In this document: in pieces, positions 8,701 through 17,171 of the stretch
Layout: each line of letters starts with the position of its first letter
How positions within the stretch are numbered: the stretch's first letter is position 1
Assembly (NCBI GenBank): GCA_030690365.1
Contig: JAUYGX010000125.1
Coordinates: 62,001 to 126,000 of the forward strand
DNA from: Bacteroidales bacterium
GTDB taxonomy: Bacteria > Bacteroidota > Bacteroidia > Bacteroidales > F082
Length of the DNA stretch: 64,000 bases
Reading direction: 5' to 3'
The notes under the pieces: generated by a model
Told to the model about the DNA's origin: nothing
The model's input: only the letters and a program-made list of their open reading frames with translations
Databases searched by the model: none
Translations under genes and position numbers: made by a program

Positions 8701-10853
8701 CCTATGGAAACGAGTACTGAGTCGGTGTTGTTAGTGATTGCAATGGAAGAAATCGAGCCTGATAAAGGAGTGCTGTCGATTTTCACCCATTTATTGATGT
8801 CGTGACCCCCGCCATTAATCGACTTGTATAAATAATGAAAACCGGTAGGATCCTGTCGGGCACTGGCATAGATTTGATGCACACCGTTGCTTTTTCGCTT
8901 TGCCGCTACTTTCCAGGTACCTGATTTGGCACATCCGATTTGTTGTTCAAAGTCGGACCATTCATGCCAGGCAGAATTATAGTATTTTAGAACTTCTTTG
9001 GTTCCCGCAGCATATAAGGTGTCATTTATATTCACATAATAAGTATCCCAGTTGCCATACATTTGCAGGGTCGTGTTAGTAGTATCGCAAGAGGTATAGG
9101 TTCCCATAGAAAGCGCACTCTGGTTGGATTGATTAAATTTAAGCACCCTTCCTACCTGGGAGCTTAGGTAATACCAATTATCCGTTAAAATAATATTCTG
9201 ATATCCATCGCCAGCCGATTTTTCCTGTATGTTCCAATCAATTCCATTTTCACTTCGGTAGGTATTGCTTCCGCAATCAAATTGCCCACTGGTCACAAAT
9301 TCGTCGATATTAAATTGATCACTATAGGCATCAATATATTCAACGGTGGCAACTCCCATTCCGTAGTTTTTTGATTCCCAGAAAATGGTGGAGTCGTTAA
9401 CAAACCGGCCTTTATATACCCCGCCATCAGTTCCTGCCCAAATGATTTGGTTGTTGTCTTCTACCCACAAAAAATGGGTATCATGGTGTGGAATATCGTT
9501 CTCAAATTCAATCCTTTTCAGCAACACGCTTGAATCGTTGCTTAAACCGTTGCTAAACCGAAATAATTGTTCAACATCACGACCTAAAATTTGCAATTTA
9601 CCAATGCTGTCCGGCCGTATGGCCCAACCCAATTTTCTGCCATATCCATTAAAATTGGCCTGAGTAAAAAACTTGTGCCAGATGTTGTTGCTTATATCAT
9701 AACGGTATATGGCCGTGTAATTATAAGCGCGCATGGAGACTACAGCGAATAAGAAATTGGAATTTACCTGAGGTATTTTCAATGAAATTCTCCTTAGTTC
9801 AGGGCGGGTTAATACCATGGTATCGTACGGAAAGGTGATTGTATCTATATCGAATATTTTTGAGTAAGCATTTGTACCGAGATTGTACTTAAAAATGCCC
9901 GTCCTGTTCGAACCTGATGCGAATATGATGTCAGGGTTGTTTACATCTTGTACCACATCATAAAATTGACCTCTTTTGAGCGTATCCCAGGTGGGAGTTT
10001 CACTGTTCGCATTTCTGGAGTGGTACAGTCCGGCTGTAGTAGTAACAATAAGATGGGTGCTATCTGTGTTGTTGGGAATTTCAATAATTTTTCGCATGTG
10101 ATAGATAGGAGACCCCTGATCATCTTTATCCAGGCCAATATTTTTCCAGTTTTTTCCATTGTCATTGGTTCTCCACACGCCAATAGCTGTTTGCCAGGCT
10201 TTCTCACCGGAGAATCCTTCACCATTACCGGTACTCACATACCAGGTTGAGCTTGATTTGCTATCGATTAATATGCTGGAGACTCCTGACCGGGGTAGTC
10301 CTTTGTCTGTTCCAGCATTTACCCAGGTAGTTCCATCATTCGTGCTTCTGAATAATCCACCCACCGGTGAGCAGGCAAATACAGTTTTCCCCGTAATATC
10401 GTGCGGGTCTTTATAAATATAATGTATCTGGCCAGTACCCTCTGCTCCGGTTCCCGTCGCTGGCACATCATTCGGGCCTATTAAATGCCAGGTTGGTTCT
10501 GTATTGAGATTTTCAATTTGCTTGTAGCTATTGGTATAATCCAATAAATCTGATTGGTAATCAGCATAATCGAAATTTGAATTTAATTTTGGCGCCCAAT
10601 ATCGGTATCTTCTTTGGTACTGTGTGTAACCTGTACCCTGCATGCTGTCGGGGCCAAGTACTGCAACAATCGAATCGTAATAAGTTTTCTGTTGATTGGT
10701 TTCTGAAAGAAATTCCGATTGCGCATAGCTGAAAATACCACCTAAGATGAGTGCAAATGTGAAACAGATCTTAAGAAGGTATTCAAAACCTGTAAGTGTT
10801 ATAAAATAAACAAGTTGAATTAGTTGAGTGGGGGGGGTGGGTCGGTAATGCAT
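5790..10853 (-). CDS. Giant T9SS-exported protein: BNR/sortilin-like propeller, beta-helix, sorting domain
   Basis: A protein of 1687 residues from the ATG at 10853. A hydrophobic export signal lies unusually far in, around residues 24-45 (LLKICFTFALILGGIFSYAQS). Residues of about 100-830 carry repeated BNR/VPS10-type motifs (GGLFRSTNDGTTWVNAG, GVWRTNDNGKNWKNIG, TYGRGVWYAS), the signature of a surface beta-propeller. Residues of about 860-1260 look like a right-handed parallel beta-helix (NNSGPEDNLVYKNTF, NCVFNARIFY). A helical linker follows, then a type A sorting domain (RLYPNPAKEYITVEY to IKFIKY). Such proteins are adhesins or carbohydrate-binding or -degrading surface proteins; no catalytic residues can be assigned. 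The start region contains an eight-C tract and a competing ATG at 10863 in another frame (see findings). Confidence 0.85.
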   Translation of the reverse strand: MHYRPTPPTQLIQLVYFITLTGFEYLLKICFTFALILGGIFSYAQSEFLSETNQQKTYYDSIVAVLGPDSMQGTGYTQYQRRYRYWAPKLNSNFDYADYQSDLLDYTNSYKQIENLNTEPTWHLIGPNDVPATGTGAEGTGQIHYIYKDPHDITGKTVFACSPVGGLFRSTNDGTTWVNAGTDKGLPRSGVSSILIDSKSSSTWYVSTGNGEGFSGEKAWQTAIGVWRTNDNGKNWKNIGLDKDDQGSPIYHMRKIIEIPNNTDSTHLIVTTTAGLYHSRNANSETPTWDTLKRGQFYDVVQDVNNPDIIFASGSNRTGIFKYNLGTNAYSKIFDIDTITFPYDTMVLTRPELRRISLKIPQVNSNFLFAVVSMRAYNYTAIYRYDISNNIWHKFFTQANFNGYGRKLGWAIRPDSIGKLQILGRDVEQLFRFSNGLSNDSSVLLKRIEFENDIPHHDTHFLWVEDNNQIIWAGTDGGVYKGRFVNDSTIFWESKNYGMGVATVEYIDAYSDQFNIDEFVTSGQFDCGSNTYRSENGIDWNIQEKSAGDGYQNIILTDNWYYLSSQVGRVLKFNQSNQSALSMGTYTSCDTTNTTLQMYGNWDTYYVNINDTLYAAGTKEVLKYYNSAWHEWSDFEQQIGCAKSGTWKVAAKRKSNGVHQIYASARQDPTGFHYLYKSINGGGHDINKWVKIDSTPLSGSISSIAITNNTDSVLVSIGSKIYSVNTLDPAHPVWYNITNGLDAGSINSIYREYNYATWLATERGVYYKINGTNSWIDYTNNLPNCEAKDIRVTSNKKVYVGTYGRGVWYASTPRCGNVEGTHYTAPGESIGLAFTRNYYGNIVVPTGNTYTIYGTLKMAADCKIIVEPGAKLIVDGGTITNACPDLWDGIEVWGNSNAVQDTINQGWVILKNQATLQYAKKGITVGKSGYSIVDLNFTGGVIQAEDAHFKNNTSSIAILPYPHVEYRFAIVDNKSYFKNCTFTFDSTYYFFDDTPRSHVQLTEVLGVLFEGNLFENNVSPSFAAGNKRGVGIAASQSGFKVVGAAMSEKRNTFNNLYYGITTRDIFLNNKPIIIDRADFNKNRTGCYMGASTFVSVTNCVFNARIFYEGLPGDLYSGLYLDNCTGYQVEENTFSSNYNSGLPYGYTSVGLVVNNSGPEDNLVYKNTFTKLLFATVAQNHNRSYNTLGKGLQYKCNVFENNYQDISVTWDGQPSELNGIALNQGNKTNEITAPAGNLFSQQGTLSFSDFDNRGEDVWYHMPYWGLSSDFKIKPVFVDTAKVHLNYNNYLTNWRPDLGCPSNLGGKTKSELLSLIADNELNSAIYSDSLSTMVDQGNTTALTLDVATSLPPETMQLRDQLLAASPYLSDTVMVSAAEKEDVLPNSIITEVLTANPQSVRAENVLNSLDARINPPSKSEMASLYANDTIMGAKEILESKQAFYTSNMVDAVNGLIRKYMSDSMLVDINDSIETVLSIINSPDSYYKRAFCNYYSGDSAGVLNMLAQIPYSFELSTYQTDLHSGYEDYFELLLELSSQGKRPTEVDSTQKTLLYSIMQNTNEILQAYCRNMLIATDGLVYNEPYIFPDTASTKSLHVKDHDDTFVSESSDFLRLYPNPAKEYITVEYQLPYSFKDGIIEIFNANGLNIEVMKLDKNWGQKIIDLRTYKSGSFTIRLRNGGKTLQSIKFIKY
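10830..10837. repeat. Eight-base G/C homopolymer at the start of the giant T9SS gene
   Basis: On the coding (minus) strand this is a run of eight C about 20 bases after the ATG at 10853. A second ATG at 10863 (ATGAAAACA) is in a different frame and runs into a stop after 26 codons. Loss of one C would place that ATG in frame with the signal peptide instead. Slippage could therefore alter expression or the N-terminus. Confidence 0.6.
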
Positions 10854-11125
10854 TTGTTTTCATTTTATTTTGTTTTTGTTTATAAAAAGGTAACCTAAAT
10901 TGTTTTTGCCTGTGAGATACAAGGGGTTGTAAAGATATAAAAAAATCAGAATAACAAGAAACCTGACAAAAAAATTCTAACTTTTTTGGGGTTGGATTCC
11001 AAAGCCGGTAGATATCCTCGCTACCTCTACTTTCAAACAAGAACATGTGAGGAGAGTGTTGAAGTGTTTCTTACTTCAAACTTTTACCTATTATCAGGGT
11101 AATGTTTATCCAATACGTCAATCTT

Positions 11126-13162
11126 TTATTTGGCTTCTTCATATAACATCATTCCTTCTTTGGCCAATCCGTTGATGGTTGGGTTTAGCATGAATGAAGA
11201 CATATGCCATTTAAAACCAAAACGGTCGCTGATTTCCGATTCCAGGGTCACCGCAGCCAGCGAATCGATGCCATAGTTAAGGATGTTGCTATCGGGATCA
11301 ATGTCTTCTTTCCTGAATTGCTGATTCCTTACAATCCAGTTGGTTAGCCATTCCTTTAGAATTTCTTCCGTCGGAATTTCTTTTTTCGATGTCCCGGTTT
11401 GTTTGGGATGCTCTTTTTTCCACGAGGCAACAACCTCAAGCTCGTTGTTGAGGTATTCATACCTGGTTTGGCGACGTTGTATTTTACCACTTGAAGTGAG
11501 CGGGATGCTTCCGGTTTTTATCAGGATAACGGCTTGAACCTCAATTTCATGTTCTTCGGAAACAGATTTCCTAATGGCGGCAATCAAGGCATCGAAATCA
11601 GTATTTCTCATGGCTGTTCGTTCCAGCTCCTGCACAATTACAAGCACTTCCTGGTTGTTATGGGTGACCGGGAAGGCCGCACCACTGTTTTCGCGTAAGG
11701 CTGTATCTGTGTTTTGTACGGTAAACTCGATATCATTGGGATAATAATTGGCTCCCCTGATGATGATCAAATCCTTGAGCCGTCCGGTGACATACAGTTC
11801 ACTTCCGTGGAAGAACCCCAAGTCGCCGGTACGCAAATACGGTCCGTCCTGGTTATTTATAAACGCATTAAAAGTACGTTGCGTTTCATCGGCTTTGTTC
11901 CAGTATCCTGCTGCCACCGTGGGGCCTTTTACCCAGATTTCCCCTATTTCGTCGGACGACGAAAGTTTAAAAGTATCAGGATTTACTATTTTCACCACTG
12001 TTTCCATCCAGGTATGCCCGCAACCGGCAATGGCAATGGATTTTTTTGAGTCGTTGCTAATCACGACCTTGTTTCTCGAAAGGGCTTCCTGATCCAGATC
12101 CAGGAATACAGGTTCTTCGTCCTGACTATTACCGGTAATGATAAGCGTAGTTTCAGCCATTCCATAACACGATAGCAGTTGTTTTGGCGAAACCCCGGAG
12201 CTTTTAAAATGGGCTGTAAACGATTGGCAGGTCGATTTACGAATGGGCTCTGAACCACTATAAAACACAGTCATACTGCTTAAATCCAGCTCAGCAGTTT
12301 CCTCTGAGGTAGTTTTCTGAACACAAAAATCATAGGTAAAATTAGGTCCACCTCCGGTTGTAGCCTTATATTTTTGAATTGCCTTTAGCCAGTTATAAGG
12401 ACTTTTTAGAAAAGCCACAGGTGGCATACCGATGTTGATGCACCCTATATAAGCAGCCTGTAAAATTCCTCCGATCAGCCCCATATCATGAAATACAGGT
12501 AACCAATTCATGCCTATCGATTGTTTGTTTAGTCCAAAGGATTGACGAATATATTCTGAGTTGTATAAGAGATTTAATTGAGTGATCATCACTCCCTTAG
12601 GATGTCCTGTTGAACCAGAGGTATATTGTAACAAAGCAACGTCTTCAGCCTTGATTTTGGTGGGAGCAAATCGACTGCCGTCTTCTGGATTAATATCTTC
12701 ATAAATAACCCATTTCATGTTCTGAAGCATCGGTTCTTCATGGAAGTTGCGTTCGATGTCGTTATAAATTTGACGGGTTAGCAGACAAATTTTCGCTTCA
12801 GCATCTCCAATAATGGAAAGCAGACGTTTTAGCCCCCTGTTTTTTCGGGGTGGATAAGCAGGAACGGCAATCATTCCACTGTAAAAACACCCGAACAATG
12901 AAGCTACATAAGTTAACCCCGGAGGAAACAGCATCAGTACCCGATCACCTTTTTTGCCATTTTGTTGAAGTGCAGCCCCCACTGCTTTTGCCCGGGCTGA
13001 CAAGGCTGCATAGGTAAATACCTCCGATTCGTTGACGCCATCTTCCAGAAACCTGTAAACCACATGATCAGGTGTTTCCAATGTTCGTTTTATAACTACC
13101 TCCAGGTAGGTGTTCGATTGTTGAACGATGGGATCATCAAAATCCCTTAAGAAATCGTGCAT
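11126..13162 (-). CDS. Fatty acyl-AMP ligase with C-terminal acyl carrier domain
   Basis: About 678 residues when started at the ATG at 13162 (MHDFLRDF); a GTG at 13225 gives a 21-residue longer form, but a -7 promoter element lies inside that extension. The adenylation domain shows YTSGSTGHPKGVMIT, then NWLPVFHDMGLIGG, the hallmark of fatty acyl-AMP ligases, and later YLRTGDLGF and LIIIRGANYYPNDIE. The C-terminus (about residues 580-670) is a phosphopantetheine carrier domain with the attachment serine in NYGIDSLAAVTLE. The protein should activate a fatty acid with ATP and load it on its own carrier arm. It is divergent from a hydrolase, and a KAS III-like gene is nearby, suggesting a small lipid or polyketide-type pathway. 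The final product is unknown. Confidence 0.88.
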   Translation of the reverse strand: MHDFLRDFDDPIVQQSNTYLEVVIKRTLETPDHVVYRFLEDGVNESEVFTYAALSARAKAVGAALQQNGKKGDRVLMLFPPGLTYVASLFGCFYSGMIAVPAYPPRKNRGLKRLLSIIGDAEAKICLLTRQIYNDIERNFHEEPMLQNMKWVIYEDINPEDGSRFAPTKIKAEDVALLQYTSGSTGHPKGVMITQLNLLYNSEYIRQSFGLNKQSIGMNWLPVFHDMGLIGGILQAAYIGCINIGMPPVAFLKSPYNWLKAIQKYKATTGGGPNFTYDFCVQKTTSEETAELDLSSMTVFYSGSEPIRKSTCQSFTAHFKSSGVSPKQLLSCYGMAETTLIITGNSQDEEPVFLDLDQEALSRNKVVISNDSKKSIAIAGCGHTWMETVVKIVNPDTFKLSSSDEIGEIWVKGPTVAAGYWNKADETQRTFNAFINNQDGPYLRTGDLGFFHGSELYVTGRLKDLIIIRGANYYPNDIEFTVQNTDTALRENSGAAFPVTHNNQEVLVIVQELERTAMRNTDFDALIAAIRKSVSEEHEIEVQAVILIKTGSIPLTSSGKIQRRQTRYEYLNNELEVVASWKKEHPKQTGTSKKEIPTEEILKEWLTNWIVRNQQFRKEDIDPDSNILNYGIDSLAAVTLESEISDRFGFKWHMSSFMLNPTINGLAKEGMMLYEEAK

Positions 13163-13183
13163 GTGATTTGGTTTGGAAAAATG

Positions 13184-13191
13184 CAAAAGTA
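13184..13191 (-). promoter_or_regulatory. Promoter -7 element (TACTTTTG) of the acyl-AMP ligase gene
   Basis: Read on the minus strand this is TACTTTTG, a match to the Bacteroidota -7 consensus TAnnTTTG, 22 bases before the ATG at 13162. It supports that ATG over the upstream GTG. I do not see a good -33 TTTG. Confidence 0.45.
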
Positions 13192-13215
13192 ACTTTTTGA
13201 GCGTGTATTTTCTTT

Positions 13216-13244
13216 TTTGGCTCACAGAATTCCAATTATCTTTG
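13216..13244 (+). promoter_or_regulatory. Promoter (-33 TTTG, -7 TATCTTTG) of the alpha/beta hydrolase gene
   Basis: TTTG at 13216-13219 is followed after 17 bases by TATCTTTG (13237-13244), matching the Bacteroidota primary sigma consensus TTTG...TAnnTTTG. The ATG of the hydrolase follows 19 bases later, with an AGGATC between. Confidence 0.55.
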
Positions 13245-13263
13245 TCAAAAAAAAAGGATCCTC

Positions 13264-14061
13264 ATGGAAAAAGTGATTGGTTACCGCAATAAGCAGGTTG
13301 TTTACAATACCATTGGCACAGGAAAAACGGTGGTGCTGCTGCATGGCTTTTTGGAAAACCTGCATGTGTGGGATGGCGCATTGCCCTATCTGACGGATAA
13401 TCATCGGGTGATTGCCATCGATTTGCCCGGCTTTGGTAAGTCGGATGTTATCACCGAAATACACAGCATGGAATTGATGGCAGACGTGGTAAAGCATGTG
13501 CTGGATGCAGAGCAGGTAGCATCCTGTTTACTGATTGGACATTCTATGGGTGGTTACGTGGGTGCGGCATTCGCAGAGAAATTCCCGGAAATGCTTTCGG
13601 GGCTGGTATTCTTTCATTCACATGCCGCTCCTGATAATGAAGATGGTAAACGAAATCGCAACAGGACCATAGAAGTGGTAAAAAATGACAAAAAAAATTA
13701 TATTGCCTCCTTTATTCCCCTTATGTTTGCGGAAGAAAACATAGTTCGTTATCAAAAAGAAATTACACAGTTGCAACAAATGGCCCTGGAAACATCAGCC
13801 GAAGGTGTAATAGCTGCCCTGGCAGGAATGCGCGATCGCAAAGATCAGCAACCCACCTTGTCAGCATTAAATGTACCTGTGATGTTTATTATCGGAAAGC
13901 AGGATTCACGGATTTCCATGGATAAAATAATGCCCCAGATTTCACTTCCTCAGCACAGCGAAATACTGATTCTGGAAGGGGTTGGACACATGGGGATGAT
14001 TGAAGAGGGCGAGAAAACTTTGATGGCTCTCCAAAGTTTTGTAACGCGTGTAAGTAATTAA
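13264..14061 (+). CDS. Alpha/beta hydrolase
   Basis: A 265-residue protein of the alpha/beta-hydrolase fold. VVLLHGFLENLHVWDGALPYL gives the oxyanion-hole HG motif, LIGHSMGGYVGAAFA is the nucleophile elbow with the catalytic serine (GHSMGG), and the histidine is in GVGHMGMIEE near the C-terminus; the acid is probably D in IIGKQDSRIS. No signal peptide, so cytoplasmic. Substrates of this family vary widely (esters, thioesters, epoxides). It is divergent from the acyl-AMP ligase and only 6 bases ahead of the TMTC-like gene, so an editing or product-releasing thioesterase role in that locus is possible but only inferred. Confidence 0.85.
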   Translation: MEKVIGYRNKQVVYNTIGTGKTVVLLHGFLENLHVWDGALPYLTDNHRVIAIDLPGFGKSDVITEIHSMELMADVVKHVLDAEQVASCLLIGHSMGGYVGAAFAEKFPEMLSGLVFFHSHAAPDNEDGKRNRNRTIEVVKNDKKNYIASFIPLMFAEENIVRYQKEITQLQQMALETSAEGVIAALAGMRDRKDQQPTLSALNVPVMFIIGKQDSRISMDKIMPQISLPQHSEILILEGVGHMGMIEEGEKTLMALQSFVTRVSN

Positions 14062-14067
14062 TTTGCC

Positions 14068-16158
14068 ATGGAAAAAAAAAGATTGAAAAATGCTGTTAAT
14101 CCACTGGATGCAATTGCAATGCGGAAAAAACAGCAATATATTTTTAAATGGATTTTAGTCATTCTGACTGTTTTGCTCTACTATAATACGGTGTTTAATT
14201 ATTTCTCGCTCGACGATAACTATATCAACATCAGCAACGAGCAAAATGTGCAGGGGATCAAAGCCATACCAGAAATATTTTCGACCCTGTATTCCGACAA
14301 TGGAGAACAAGCATACGGTTACCGGGCTCTTACACGGGCTACGTTCGCTTTGGAGTACCAGTTTACCGCTGATAGCCCTTACAATCCTTATATCAGCCAT
14401 TTTATAAACCTGTTGCTTTATATTCTGGCGGTGCTGATTTTGTTTAAAGTACTCAACCGATTGCTCAGGGACTACAATCCCTGGTTTGTTTTTTTGGCGG
14501 TGGGACTGTTTGTTGCGCATCCTACGCATACCGAGGTGGTGGCAAGCATTAAAAACAGGGATATTCTGTTGCACTTTATTTTTGCTTTCCTGGCTATCTG
14601 GCAATTTGTAAGGTGGATCGACATGAATAAAACCAGGCATTTGCTACTGGGGTTGTTATATTATTTGTTGGCGCTTATTTCAAAAGAAACAGCCATCGTG
14701 GAACTGGCCATTTTCCCGTTGGTACTTTACTTTTTTACGGATATCAGCAAATCTAAACTCATTGGTATTGTGGGAATTACGCTGGGTTTAATTGTACTGG
14801 TGTTTGGTTTACGGATGTTGCTCCTGCCAACCACAAATCGGGTGTATTTAATGATGGAAAACCCCCTGGTTTATGAAACCGACTTTTTTAAACGCATTGC
14901 AACAGGATTTTATGGGTTAGGATTTTATCTGAAGCTGTTACTTATACCTTTCCCATTGTTGTATTATTATGGGTACAATATGATTCCCGTGGTGGGATTT
15001 AATAACATTTGGGTATTGATTTCTGTAGTCATTTATGTAGGCTTATTCATTGTAGCCATGATGCGTATCAGAGAGAAGAAGTTCATTTCGTTTCTGATTT
15101 TGTTCTTTCTGGTTCACATGTCGATGTATGCCAATTTTATAATGCCTGTACCGGGAATAGTAGCTGATCGGTTTGTCTTTTTCTCTTCCATCTCATTTAC
15201 TCTGGCCCTTGTATGGGGATTGTTCCTATTGTTCAAGGTACAACCCAATCAGGGATTCATTTTATTTGAAAAGCGTACGGGAATTGTACTGATCGTTTTG
15301 TTGATTCTAATTCCTTATGGTTATTATGTACATCAACGAAATAAACAGTGGAAAACCTATTCATCACTCCTTGAAGCTGATATGAATCGACTCCATAATT
15401 CGGTGAAAGCCAACAACCTGTTAGCATCCGATATCCTCACACGTGTAAATGCTGAACTGGCAAAACCTGTTAATCCCTATAAGTTTATTGTTAAACTAAT
15501 CGACAAAGCTGAACACTACTATGTTCGGGCCATCCAGCTCGATTCCACGCATGTAGCTTCCATCAACAGTTTGGGAGTGATAAATTCCAGGATACATGGA
15601 AATCAGGCGCTTATACGTGAGATAGGATATGAAAAGCAGGGTCAATCGGAAGAAGCAAAGAAGGCCCATCAGGAAAGTGTGGTGTACTTTAACAAAGCCA
15701 TCGGCTACTTCCACGACGCACTAAAATATGATCCTAAAAATGGCATCTCCTTTTATAATCTGGGAAACACCTATGAACTGATACAGGAGTATGACTCTGC
15801 CAGAGCGTATTATCAAAAGGAAATCGATGCAGACGGACCCACAGCAGTAAGTATGTCCAGGCTTTCAAATGTCCTGTACAAGTTGGGTGATGTAGAGGCA
15901 GCATTGAATAAAAACAGGGAAATCATCAGTTTGTTTCCCGATAGTTTTCAACCTTATATTAACCTGGGTAACTATGCTTTTATGGCCAATGATACCGAAA
16001 CCATGCTCTCCAACTTTACAAAAGCGGTGAAATTGGGTGCCGGCCCGGAAGTCTCCAAATTTTTATCCTCCTATTACAACAGTATCGGGGATACCCATTC
16101 GGCCAACTATTACCAGGGAATTGCTAATCAGGCTGGAAAAAACCCGAATAAGAAATGA
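14068..16158 (+). CDS. TMTC-like multi-pass membrane protein with TPR repeats
   Basis: A 696-residue protein. The first 30 residues are basic and cytoplasmic; about ten membrane helices follow to residue 430. The first loop contains SLDDNYIN and later GYRALTRATFALEY and FVAHPTHTEVVASIKNRD, patterns typical of the GT-C glycosyltransferase-like TMTC/DUF1736 family. From about residue 480 the protein carries tetratricopeptide repeats (YFHDALKYDPKNGISFYNLGNTYELIQEYDSA is one of them, in part). Family members transfer mannose or similar sugars from lipid carriers, but activity here is not shown. Its stop overlaps the KAS III-like gene by 4 bases (ATGA), so the two are translated together. Confidence 0.82.
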   Translation: MEKKRLKNAVNPLDAIAMRKKQQYIFKWILVILTVLLYYNTVFNYFSLDDNYINISNEQNVQGIKAIPEIFSTLYSDNGEQAYGYRALTRATFALEYQFTADSPYNPYISHFINLLLYILAVLILFKVLNRLLRDYNPWFVFLAVGLFVAHPTHTEVVASIKNRDILLHFIFAFLAIWQFVRWIDMNKTRHLLLGLLYYLLALISKETAIVELAIFPLVLYFFTDISKSKLIGIVGITLGLIVLVFGLRMLLLPTTNRVYLMMENPLVYETDFFKRIATGFYGLGFYLKLLLIPFPLLYYYGYNMIPVVGFNNIWVLISVVIYVGLFIVAMMRIREKKFISFLILFFLVHMSMYANFIMPVPGIVADRFVFFSSISFTLALVWGLFLLFKVQPNQGFILFEKRTGIVLIVLLILIPYGYYVHQRNKQWKTYSSLLEADMNRLHNSVKANNLLASDILTRVNAELAKPVNPYKFIVKLIDKAEHYYVRAIQLDSTHVASINSLGVINSRIHGNQALIREIGYEKQGQSEEAKKAHQESVVYFNKAIGYFHDALKYDPKNGISFYNLGNTYELIQEYDSARAYYQKEIDADGPTAVSMSRLSNVLYKLGDVEAALNKNREIISLFPDSFQPYINLGNYAFMANDTETMLSNFTKAVKLGAGPEVSKFLSSYYNSIGDTHSANYYQGIANQAGKNPNKK

Positions 16159-17168
16159 AACATTCACATATAGAACATATTGCCTGTTATTACCCGCATC
16201 ACGTGTTAAGCAATGCGGATATCCAGAAAGAGTTTCCGGATTTTAAAATCCAGGAGATGACACGTCTTACCGGTGTATCAAGCCGGCATGTTACGGCCAG
16301 GAACGAAACCTCCGTGGACATGGGAGCCAAAGCCGTCGAAAGACTATTTGCCGAATATAATGTGGATGCCGATGAAATCGGATACCTCTTGTTTTGTTCG
16401 GCCGGTGGTGATTATATTACGCCACCATCTGCCTGTATTTTACACGACCGTGTTGATCTTCCTCCACACTGTGGTGCCATGGATTTTAACCAGGGTTGCA
16501 CCGGATTTTTATATGGTTTAAGTCTGGCCGATAGCCTGATCGGTGCCGGACAAACCAAAAAAGTGCTACTGGTTACTTCCGAGGCCATCACAAAAACATT
16601 GCATCCATTGGATAAGGGAAACCGCACCATCTTTGGAGATGCCGCTGCCGCCACCCTGATCTCCGCCAGCAACTCGTCCCTGTTGTCGGGTGATTTTATT
16701 TTTGGAACCGACGGAAGCAAACACGAGCACATCATCATCCGCGAAGGACGCGAGCGTAACCCGCTATTCGACAACGATGGCAAGGATTTTATCGATAACC
16801 TTGGAAATATTCGCAATCACCGCAATTTCTATATGAATGGTTCTGAGGTTTTTAATTTTACGGTTTCAAAAGCACCTGAACTGGTAGATGGGTTGTTGTC
16901 GCGCTTTCAGATGGAATTCGACGACATTGATTTATTTGTCTTTCATCAGGCAAACCGCATTATTCTCGAATCCATCGGTAGAAAGCTGAAAATACCTGAA
17001 AGCAAATTGGTTATTGAGTTGAAAGATACCGGAAATACAGTTTCGTCTACCATACCTGTTGCGCTGAAAAAACTGGAGCAACGTGGATTGCTCAAGCGTG
17101 GTATGACACTGTTACTTGCCGGATTTGGCGTTGGATTTTCCTGGGGAGGGACTATTATAAAATATTAG
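16155..17168 (+). CDS. 3-oxoacyl-ACP synthase III-like enzyme (KAS III)
   Basis: A 337-residue thiolase-fold condensing enzyme. The catalytic triad is complete: cysteine in DFNQGCTGFLYGL, histidine in FVFHQANRIIL and asparagine in DTGNTVSSTIP. The GFGVGFSWGG glycine-rich C-terminus is typical of FabH. The enzyme joins an acyl-CoA or acyl starter to malonyl-ACP. Its translational coupling to the TMTC-like gene, and the acyl-AMP ligase with a carrier domain close by, suggest a specialised role rather than the housekeeping FabH, which usually sits beside rpmF/plsX. It ends 4 bases before the convergent nucleoside phosphorylase gene. Confidence 0.88.
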   Translation: MKHSHIEHIACYYPHHVLSNADIQKEFPDFKIQEMTRLTGVSSRHVTARNETSVDMGAKAVERLFAEYNVDADEIGYLLFCSAGGDYITPPSACILHDRVDLPPHCGAMDFNQGCTGFLYGLSLADSLIGAGQTKKVLLVTSEAITKTLHPLDKGNRTIFGDAAAATLISASNSSLLSGDFIFGTDGSKHEHIIIREGRERNPLFDNDGKDFIDNLGNIRNHRNFYMNGSEVFNFTVSKAPELVDGLLSRFQMEFDDIDLFVFHQANRIILESIGRKLKIPESKLVIELKDTGNTVSSTIPVALKKLEQRGLLKRGMTLLLAGFGVGFSWGGTIIKY

Positions 17169-17171
17169 GCG

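Noticed and set aside
10783-11046. 87-codon minus-strand frame overlapping the start of the giant T9SS gene
   Set aside because: It has no family pattern; its only interest is the ATG at 10863, treated under the homopolymer finding.
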